Shown: positions 56,903 to 64,000 of the stretch, piece by piece
Numbering within the stretch: the stretch's first letter is position 1
Layout of the letters: the number at the start of each line of letters is the position of its first letter
Assembly: GCA_030549205.1 (NCBI GenBank)
Contig: JAUKTV010000003.1
Span: 3,038,001 to 3,102,000, forward strand
DNA from: Apiosordaria backusii
Lineage: Eukaryota; Ascomycota; Sordariomycetes; Sordariales; Lasiosphaeriaceae
DNA length: 64,000 bases
Direction: 5' to 3'
Notes under the pieces: generated by a model
Told to the model about the DNA's origin: nothing
Databases searched by the model: none
What the model saw: the letters and a program-made list of their open reading frames with translations, nothing else
Position numbers and translations under genes: made by a program

Positions 56903-58224
56903 ATGAGGGGCCCATCCACAATCCGTCCCTTATCGCTATCGCGGGCACTTACACGTCGCGCGCCGTCTACACCGTCTACAGCCCGCGGACAACTAGCCCT
57001 CCTCACTTGTTCTACCTCTCCCTCCTCCTCCTCCTCTTCTTCAAGAAGAACATACTCAACCCACCCCCCTAACGCCAAACTCAACCTCCCCACCGACTAC
57101 TCCACCACCCCCCTCCTCTCCCACACCCCCCAAACCGCCCTCTCCAACCCCGAGCTCTCCCCCGAAATCCGCAATGGCACCACCAAAAGAATGAACCTCT
57201 TCCAAGCCGTCAACGACGCCCTCTCCATCGCCCTAGCAGAAGACGAATCCGTCCTCATCTTTGGCGAGGACGTCGCCTTTGGCGGCGTCTTCCGCTGCAC
57301 AGGCAAGCTGGCCGAAACCTACGGCTCCGACCGCGTGTTCAACACCCCCCTCACAGAGCAAGGCATCATGGGCTTCGCCATTGGCGCCGCGGCCGAGGGG
57401 ATGAGACCCGTGGCGGAGATTCAGTTTGCGGATTACGTCTACCCTGCCTTTGACCAGCTGGTGAATGAAGCGGCGAAATACAGGTATAGAGATGGGGCTT
57501 GTGGGAGGAGCGCAGGGGGTCTAACGGTTAGAATGCCGTGTGGAGGTGTGGGACATGGCGCGCTGTATCACTCGCAGAGTCCGGAGAGTTTGTTTACGCA
57601 TATTCCTGGGTTGAGGGTGATTATGCCTAGATCTCCGTTGCAGGCGAAGGGGTTGCTTCTGGCGGCGATTAGGAGTAATGATCCGTGTGTTTTTATGGAG
57701 CCCAAGATTTTGTATCGGGCGGCGGTGGAACAGGTGCCTACGGGGGGTTATGAGTTGCCCTTGTCAAAGGCGGAGGTGTTGAAGGAGGGGGGGGATGTGA
57801 CGGTTGTTAGTTATGGGCAGCCGTTGTATAAGTGTATGGCTGCGTTGGAGCAGGCTGAGAGGGATCTGGGGGTGGGGGTGGAGTTGATTGATTTGAGGAC
57901 GATTTACCCGTGGGATAAGGAGACGGTGCTGAAGAGCGTGAGGAAGACGGGGAGGTGTGTGGTGGTGCATGAGGCGATGGTGAATGCGGGTGTGGGAGCG
58001 GAGGTGGCGGCGGTTGTTCAGGAGGATCCGGAGACGTTTGTGAGGTTGGAGGCGCCGGTTGCGAGGGTGGCTGGGTGGAGTATTCATACGCCGTTGTTGT
58101 TTGAGCAGTTTAATGCTCCGGATGTTGCTAGTGAGTGTTGAATTTTTTTCCGGTGAATGTGAGAGTGAAGCTGACTTGTTAACTAGGGATATACGACAAC
58201 ATTAAGAAGGTGCTGGGATTCTGA
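56903..58224 (+). CDS. BCKDHB: Branched-chain 2-oxoacid dehydrogenase E1 beta subunit, mitochondrial
   Basis: Exons 56903-58130 and 58187-58224, 421 residues; the 56-bp intron (GTGAGT...CTAG) adds the final IYDNIKKVLGF. The ACCATGAGG start gives an Arg/Ser-rich leader of about 50 residues (SRALTRRAPS, SSSRRTYSTH) that fits a mitochondrial import signal. The thiamine-diphosphate E1-beta core is complete: MNLFQAVNDAL, VLIFGEDVAFGGVFRCTGKL, RVFNTPLTEQGIMGFAIGAA, AEIQFADYVYPAFDQL, GHGALYHSQSPE, LRTIYPWD and VVVHEA. Within the complex it decarboxylates the 2-oxoacids from Val, Leu and Ile. The FRCT motif argues for the branched-chain enzyme over pyruvate dehydrogenase. Codons shift sharply from C-rich to G-rich near 57400. 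Confidence 0.95.
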
Positions 58225-58728
58225 GGTGCGTGTTGAGCATAGCGGGCATGGGGAATGGTGATGTAAAGCGCAGCAAGCATGGAGTTGGGCGTATGGCACA
58301 TTGGTAGGCCATGATATGTACATATCTTCAGCAGCAGATAGACCTAGAGGTCTTTAGTTAGTGTGCATAAGACGGCTGGAATGAAAGCATCAAGAACATT
58401 GAAGATACATTCTTCTATTTTCAGAAGTTGAAATCATGAACGAGGTCATCCGAAATGGAGACTGGCACTGTCTGGCGGCAGGCAATATCCCTGGGTCTTG
58501 GCGGCCGGTGCACATTCCCACAGTGTGCCCCGCATCTTTGGTCGGGTTTCATCAAACTGCCTGTCCACACTGCCAGCCAGTGCCAGCTTGCCCAGGGACC
58601 GCCGACTGCGCTGACCACACACACGTAAACATTGACGACTTAGCTTCCCTGACGACAAGCTCAGGAAATTTGACGCCATTCCCAAGCTTTCGAAAGTTTA
58701 CGACTCTGTTTTTTCAGCAGATCCAGCC
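58225..58728. other. Intergenic, about 500 bp
   Basis: 3' flank of the E1-beta gene and upstream region of the capping-protein gene. Nothing specific seen. Confidence 0.5.
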
Positions 58729-60008
58729 ATGTCGTCGTCCAACACGGCAATCATCTCCTCCTTTGTGGAGGGAGCTCCGCCAGGCGAGGTGAGTTTTAGC
58801 TACCTTACCCTTGGATGCCCAACTCCAATTCCATGTTGCCCCTTTTCTTGCCCATCACCAGTCGCTAACGAAGGTTTTGTTTACAGCTCGGAGATGTTAT
58901 CGCAGGCATGTCCTCCCCCTCTTCGTTCCTCCCCTCCCATCTTCCCACCTTAGAACCAAACCCGATGTCCCCGAACCGACACAACATCAAGAATACCCCC
59001 CTGACCTGACCTGACCTGACCGACCTACCAAACCCTCCCAGCTGACCGTAATATTGTTGTGGTGATGCAGACATCAAAGCCCTCACAATCTCGGAACCGC
59101 ACCTCCTCAAGGACCTCGGCCCCGCGTTCCAAAAGTACAACGAGACGCAGTTCATCACGGCGAAGCTCCCCGGGGGTAGCAGCACACAGGTGATCATCAG
59201 CGAGTTTAGTTCCTTGGGGGACGGGAGGTATTTTGATTCGGAGAGCCAGAGCAGTTACGAGTTTGATCATGCTAGTGGGAAGGTGACGGGGCGGGTGGAG
59301 AGTTGGGTTTTGGAGGGGGAGCAGGCTTCGCTGGTGTAAGTTTCCCTCCTGGGAGGCTGGAAAACGGATTGGTGGCGGATGGGGTGGTGAGAAGGGGAGG
59401 GGGGATGGAAAAAGGGGAAAGGGGTGTGATTAGAGGGTCAGGGCTGACACGATGAACAGGAAGTCGACACTGAGCACCGTCGGGGGATATGTGAAGGAGC
59501 ACTTCCCCAACGCGGCGTACGGGGTGTACCCCATTGAGGACGACACAAAGATTGCGGTGGTGGTGGTGGCTAATAAGTATAGTCCTAATAACTTTTGGTA
59601 TGCCGTTCTTTCCCAGACATCTCACACCACAAGAGGTTAACAAGAAAAAATAGGAACGGCCGCTGGCGCTCGCTCTACATTTACGACCCCTCGTCCAACT
59701 CCCTCGAGGGCTCGATCAAAGTCGATGTGCACTACTACGAAGACGGAAATGTCAGGCTGTTGACGGACAAGAAGGTGAACGTCTCTGTGCCCTCGAGCGG
59801 AAAGGTGGCGGATGCGATCGCGAGGGAGATTTCTACGGCGGAGAAGAAGTACCAGGAGGATCTGAACAGGAGTTTTACGCAGCTGAGCGAGGGGGCTTTC
59901 AAGGCGCTGAGGAGGCAGCTGCCGGTGACGAGGCAGAAGATTGAGTGGGATAAGGTGGCTAGTTATAGGTTGGGGCAGGACATTGGTGGGGGTGCTTCGA
60001 GGAGGTAG
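58729..60008 (+). CDS. CAP1: F-actin-capping protein subunit alpha
   Basis: Binds barbed ends of actin filaments as a dimer with the beta subunit. Five exons: 58729-58788, 58887-58905, 59071-59335, 59460-59597 and 59654-60008, 278 residues, the family's usual size. Exon 2 is only 19 nt (LGDVIA plus one base). The intron after it (58906-59070) starts with GC rather than GT; only that junction gives AD-IKALTISEPHLLKDLGPAF in frame. Other landmarks are FVEGAPPGE, YNETQFITAKLPG, SSYEFDHASGKV, YVKEHFPNAAYGVYP, NNFWNGRWRSLYIYD, SIKVDVHYYEDGNVRL and the closing RQKIEWDKVASYRLGQDIGGG. Intron 2 carries four tandem CTGAC units at 59001-59020. Confidence 0.96.
58906..59070 (+). other. GC-AG intron of the capping-protein gene
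   Basis: Donor GCAG/GCATGT and acceptor GATGCAG/ACATC. A GT donor five bases further in would shift the frame and break the conserved sequence. Confidence 0.85.
59001..59020 (+). repeat. Four tandem CTGAC units inside an intron
   Basis: Each unit matches the fungal branch-site core. A fifth GCTGACC follows at about 59041-59047, closer to the acceptor. Confidence 0.85.
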
Positions 60009-61096
60009 AGTGAGAAGCTGGAGGTGGGGGTGGTGTTGAGTTGAGATGGACACCGTCAGGATTGAAGTCGTCGTGGTATATTGTTGTTGATATAGAGCGA
60101 GCGTGTGGTACACTACGAATAACTAGAGCAGTAATGCTTCTCTTGAAGAGACCACCTTTCTCGAAGTTCACATGCATGAGGAAAGAGGGGAAGTGAGGAG
60201 ATGCCAGGATCGGACGGTTTATCAAGGTGCTTTTTCCATCCCGAACAAGAAGGACTGCTCAGGTGAGATGGGGGCGGGGATGTTGGAGGGAGCTCCCGCC
60301 CACCTGGTCCGACTTCATGTCGAAAGAGAGGGGATCCCCGATAAGCCCCGATTCGGGAAGGTCTCATTCGTGAGAAGCCCTCGGATAACGGTGACCGCTA
60401 ACGCTGTTAAGATGCAGATGCCGCAGTAGTCTTATGCAAATTTATATGACCGATGTCGTTTCCTTCTTGCGGTCGCAAGTCTGCAGGTTTGCAACGAAGA
60501 GCCCAGTTTTCGGGCCCATTTTTCCTTACTCGGGGTTTCGTGGATATCGTTGTTCCGAATCGAACGAGACTGGGGGTCTGGGGGGCACTGGCGAATCAGA
60601 GGAACTGCTGCCTCATTTTGGGGAGCTCTGATTGGTCCGTGGCGTTTCTGGGGTCTGTCAAGCGCAAATCTGTTGATGTCCTGCCCAGGGCCTGGGAAGC
60701 TGCCTGTTGTGTGTAAAAGACCCCGGTCCAGCGAGTGGCACAGTGCCGTCTGTCGTGTCCGGTCTTGTTGAGAGGAACGTGGGAGATTTCTCCATAGCCG
60801 GAGCCGAGACTTTGACCTTTCTCTTCTTTTTTTCCTTTTACTTCACCCCCCCCTTTTCCAACAACAGCCACAAAACTTGTCTCCGGACTGTTAACCTGCC
60901 GCCAGCTTTTTTCCTGCGTACTTGAGCCTCCTTCAATCTCTTTTGTAAGTTTGTGCCCCGAGTCAATTGGAACTTGTGCGCGTCCACCTGGGAAAGCCGG
61001 TGGCGCTTATCGGTGGTATCTTTTGCTGACCGAAAGCTGTTCTTTTTGTGATAGACAAACACCCAAACCCCGACAATCAACCCCACGATAGTCAAG
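60009..61096. other. Intergenic, about 1.1 kb
   Basis: 3' flank of the capping-protein gene and the upstream region and leader of cytochrome b5. Small frames here show no motif. Confidence 0.5.
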
Positions 61097-61703
61097 ATGG
61101 CCCTCCAGGAGCTCACTTACCAGGATGTTGCTGAGCACAACACCAAGAAGGATCTCTATGTTGTGATTCACGACAAGATTTACGACATCACCAAGTTTGT
61201 GGATGAGCACCCGTAAGTTGTTCCCGAGGGGGAGGATGTCGCGTCTTATCTAGATCGGACTCCGCCGCTTTTCCCCGCTTGGAGATGCAGGTCCGCAACA
61301 GGACATCAAGCAATACAGGATGGCTAACAATGGATGGATAGTGGTGGCGAGGAGGTCCTTCTCGACGTTGCCGGCCAGGATTCCACCGAGGCCTTCGAGG
61401 ATGTCGGTCACAGTGACGAGGCCCGCGAGGCCCTCGAGCCCCTTCTCGTCGGCACCCTGAAGCGCAACGTGAGTTACACCATTTCTGAATCGGCTGAATA
61501 ACCCGAACTGGTTGCTGACGTGATATCTTTAACAGCCCGGCGACCCCAAGCCTAAGACTCCCCTCCCCGGCGCCGTCTCCCCTGCCGCCAACAACTCCAG
61601 CGCCGGTCTCGGTGTCGGTCTCTACGCCGTTGTCCTTCTCGGCGGTCTCGCTGCCTTCGGTGCCTACCAGTACCTCCAGCAACAACAGAACCAGCAGGCT
61701 TAA
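61097..61703 (+). CDS. CYB5: Cytochrome b5
   Basis: Electron carrier anchored in the endoplasmic reticulum; serves fatty-acid desaturation and sterol synthesis. Exons 61097-61212, 61342-61468 and 61536-61703, 136 residues; introns 61213-61341 (GTAAGT...ATAG) and 61469-61535 (GTGAGT, branch GCTGACG, ACAG). The heme domain contains YVVIHDKIYDITKFVDEHPGGEE (first heme His in HPGG) and FEDVGHSDEAREAL (second heme His). After a Pro/Ala/Ser linker one helix (GVGLYAVVLLGGLAAFGAY) near the end serves as the tail anchor, followed by a Gln-rich tip. The first intron lies within the HPGG codons, so splicing is needed for the heme motif. Confidence 0.97.
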
Positions 61704-62743
61704 GCAGCCAACAGCATGAAAAAAAAGGTTCAACATAGGGGCGTTCTTTTTTTGCTGGGTTTAACATGATAGGGCGGGACGGGAACCAACGGACGGGAGG
61801 ACGGGGAGGAGTTTCAAGGTCAGGGTCTGGGATCCTTCCTTTGTGCCATTTGCGTTGCTTTTGGGGGGTGGATCCACACCGCCTTCCTAGGTGCAGCCAA
61901 CACAAAAGTCGAGATGCGATCCACACTCTTGAGGGGGTTGGGAGAGCGTGGCATTGCATATTTGCAATCTCACTTCGGCTCTCCAGACCGGGAATCGATT
62001 CAACACGTACACAAAACACAAGCGAATGTGAATGCGTTGGCGGGTTGCGGATGATGATGATAACACGTTTGCTGATGTGGTATCTCTTTTTTATATTGCG
62101 AGCGAGGGGGCAAGCAAGCTATCTTTGGCGTGCTACCGATTTGTTGGTAGGATAGGGTCCGGAGGCATGCAAGCTGGCTGGGATTGGGCACATAGTTAAT
62201 AGACTTGTAATTTCTCCATCTTTTTTGTGAGCTCAATGACTGTTTCTGTCAGAAAGGTATGGTGTTGTATTTGACAAGTTTCCACTGGCGACTAGGAATT
62301 TCCACTAATTTTTGACATCTCTTGGCTTTGCTGCGAATATTGGAATATCCTACAGTTGCATCCTAGCAATCTACAAGAACTGCCAGGAGTAACAAGAGCA
62401 CTGTTGAACTCGAGGGAGCACTGCAACAGAGTGAAAATAAATTGTGGCTGCTTTTGACCTGCCAGTCGGCTATTTTCCTCACAGCTGGCAACCACAAAGC
62501 ACCTGAGCCTCAATTCACTTTCCGGCGCTGTCTGACAGCCGCGCACCGACTTTCCGTTTACAACCCCGGTCGCTTGATTTCAGCGCCGCAACCTCTGTCA
62601 CTCTTTTTCAACCTCGACCACCACCTTTCTTCGCTTGCGACAACCGAATCTCGCAAAAGCCTCGACAACAGCACCGCACCTCACCTCAATCAATCACCCA
62701 AACCGAACCCCTCGAGAATTTGCAATCCCTCACCAATATCACC
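61704..62743. other. Intergenic, about 1.0 kb
   Basis: 3' flank of cytochrome b5 and promoter of the TFIIE-beta gene. Nothing else recognised. Confidence 0.5.
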
Positions 62744-63676
62744 ATGTCGCGCCTCGACCGCGAAGCCGACGCCTTCCGCGCCTCCATGGCAGCGGCCGCC
62801 TCCAAACTCACCGGCGGCGGCGGCAGCAGCGGCACCTCAGCCATGTCCTCGGCCGTGAAACGCAACCTCGCCCCTCCCTCCCCCTCCCCGTCGGTCGGCT
62901 CAACAACCTCGGCCGCGGTGGGCACCCCCTCCCGCCGCGACCGCGAGCTCCCCGGCGCCAACATTGTGTACTCGCAGCCCGCCGTGACGGGCACAGGCGA
63001 CAGCGTCATCTCCCAAATGGCCTACGCCGTCAGCTGGCTCCGCGGCAAGGACGAGCCCCAGTCGTACTACGACGTCTTGAGCTACCTCAGCGCCACGGGG
63101 AGGTCAGATTCGGAGCAAGAGTTTTTCGTCGAGCAGATGCGCCGCCACCCGCAGATTCAGTGGATCCCCGACCCGAGTTTGAGTGAGCAGACGTGGAGGA
63201 CGGGGACGTATATCCATCGGCCTACGATTCCCAACGTGAGGACCAAGACGCAGCTGTTGGCGTACCTGCAGAAGAAGACGGATGCTTCTGGGGTGTCTGT
63301 TAAAGACCTAAAGGATGGATGGCCGGACTGCGAGCCGAGTATTACGGAGCTGGAGAATGAGCACAAGGTTCTCGTGATTAGAGCGAAAAAGGACGGAGCG
63401 GCGAGGATGGTGTGGCTGGATGATGTGAGTTTGTTTCACGAGGTGGAGCCGGATCTGGTGAGGGTTTGGAGCAAGGTGGAGCTGCCGAGTTTGGAGACGA
63501 TTGCGCAGAAGCTGATTCAGGCCGGGCAGAAGCCGGCGAGCGAGGACCCGAGGCTGAAGGCGGATAAGATGCCAAAGGTGGAGAAGAAGAAGAAGAGGGC
63601 GCAGAGGAAGGGGGGGAAGAGCACGAATACGCATATGGAGCATTTGTTGAAGGATTATAGTCATATGAAGAGGTGA
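62744..63676 (+). CDS. TFA2: Transcription initiation factor IIE subunit beta
   Basis: Partner of TFIIE alpha in RNA polymerase II initiation, acting in the nucleus. One exon, 310 residues from ACCATGTCG. The N-terminus is Ala/Ser/Gly-rich (SRLDREADAFRASM). The core winged-helix domain reads SVISQMAYAVSWLRG and YYDVLSYL; the second one includes TKTQLLAYLQKKTDASGVSVKDLKDGWPDCEPSI, then LENEHKVLVIRAKKDG and RMVWLDD. The C-terminus ends in a basic stretch (KVEKKKKRAQRKGGKSTNTH) followed by MEHLLKDYSHMKR, both typical of fungal TFIIE beta. C-rich codons give way to G-rich ones near 63080. Confidence 0.95.
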   Translation: MSRLDREADAFRASMAAAASKLTGGGGSSGTSAMSSAVKRNLAPPSPSPSVGSTTSAAVGTPSRRDRELPGANIVYSQPAVTGTGDSVISQMAYAVSWLRGKDEPQSYYDVLSYLSATGRSDSEQEFFVEQMRRHPQIQWIPDPSLSEQTWRTGTYIHRPTIPNVRTKTQLLAYLQKKTDASGVSVKDLKDGWPDCEPSITELENEHKVLVIRAKKDGAARMVWLDDVSLFHEVEPDLVRVWSKVELPSLETIAQKLIQAGQKPASEDPRLKADKMPKVEKKKKRAQRKGGKSTNTHMEHLLKDYSHMKR

Positions 63677-64000
63677 TTTTTCTTTGAGTTTTGGGCTGGG
63701 TTGGGGTTTTATGAGAGGGGGAGGGTAATCAGCATTGGGAAGGCGTTCATGGGGTTTATCATACAGGCAAGGGCTGGGTATCCTTTTCAGATTGGGTTAT
63801 AGACGGGGAGGGGAGGACGACAGAGTTGCGAATCAAGCGGACAAAAACGAGACAAGAGGAAGAAGGAGTGGGTTATTGCATTTGAGCGTTTGGCGTTGGG
63901 GGACTCTGAAATTTTTCCACGACAAAGAAAAAAGTCACAGCGTTTTTTATACACCGGGAGGTGTGGTCTTGGGGGTTGGGAGCAGTCGATGGATGCAGCT
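63677..64000. other. 3' flank of the TFIIE-beta gene
   Basis: G-rich, no gene seen before the window ends. Confidence 0.5.

Noticed and set aside
59001..59020. CTGAC units as a possible CRISPR or mobile-element footprint
   Set aside because: Units are 5 bases without spacers, lie in an intron of a eukaryotic gene and have no target-site duplication.

Overview
The window is nuclear DNA of a filamentous ascomycete. It most resembles Sordariomycetes, perhaps Sordariales: genes are compact, introns are mostly 47-130 bp with GT-AG ends and CTAAC/CTGAC branch-site-like motifs, intergenic stretches are pyrimidine-rich, and the regulators are of the AcuK, Ndt80-like and Yap1 kinds typical of moulds. 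I see no convincing transposon, tRNA, rRNA or CRISPR array. I placed 22 protein-coding genes by reading frames, splice sites and recognised motifs; no alignment was run.

Layout. 1-2862: the 3' part of an NRAMP metal transporter (+) and a flavin-binding split-barrel protein (-). 5369-11921: a very large gene (+) with a 7-helix membrane domain followed by about 1,900 low-complexity residues, with three 82-residue tandem repeats and one apparent 1-nt deletion. 12806-14002: a small single-pass membrane protein (-).

14705-30082 is an N-acetylglucosamine (GlcNAc) utilisation cluster: GlcN-6-P deaminase (-), hexokinase-family GlcNAc kinase (+), Ndt80-type regulator resembling RON1 (-), GH3 beta-N-acetylglucosaminidase fused to a GNAT-like domain (-), and GlcNAc-6-P deacetylase (+). 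Together they would free GlcNAc from chitin oligomers, phosphorylate it, deacetylate it and deaminate it to fructose-6-P. No GlcNAc transporter is present, and a degenerate protein-kinase-like gene sits between the regulator and the GH3 gene.

31785-43522: housekeeping and regulatory genes: Yap1-type bZIP (-), BSD-domain protein (+), TSR2 (-), FMP52 (+), riboflavin kinase (+) and the gluconeogenesis regulator AcuK/ERT1 (-). About 5.5 kb without a supportable gene follows (43523-49053). 49054-63676: an MFS drug/polyamine-type transporter with tiny exons and long introns (-), membrane-anchored GH5 exo-1,3-beta-glucanase (-), branched-chain 2-oxoacid dehydrogenase E1 beta (+), F-actin capping protein alpha (+, with a GC-AG intron and a 19-nt exon), cytochrome b5 (+) and TFIIE beta (+).

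Two cross-cutting patterns stand out. Many genes switch from C-rich to G-rich synonymous codons between their 5' and 3' parts. Three apparent single-base deletions lie in G or C runs of otherwise intact genes and may be sequence errors.
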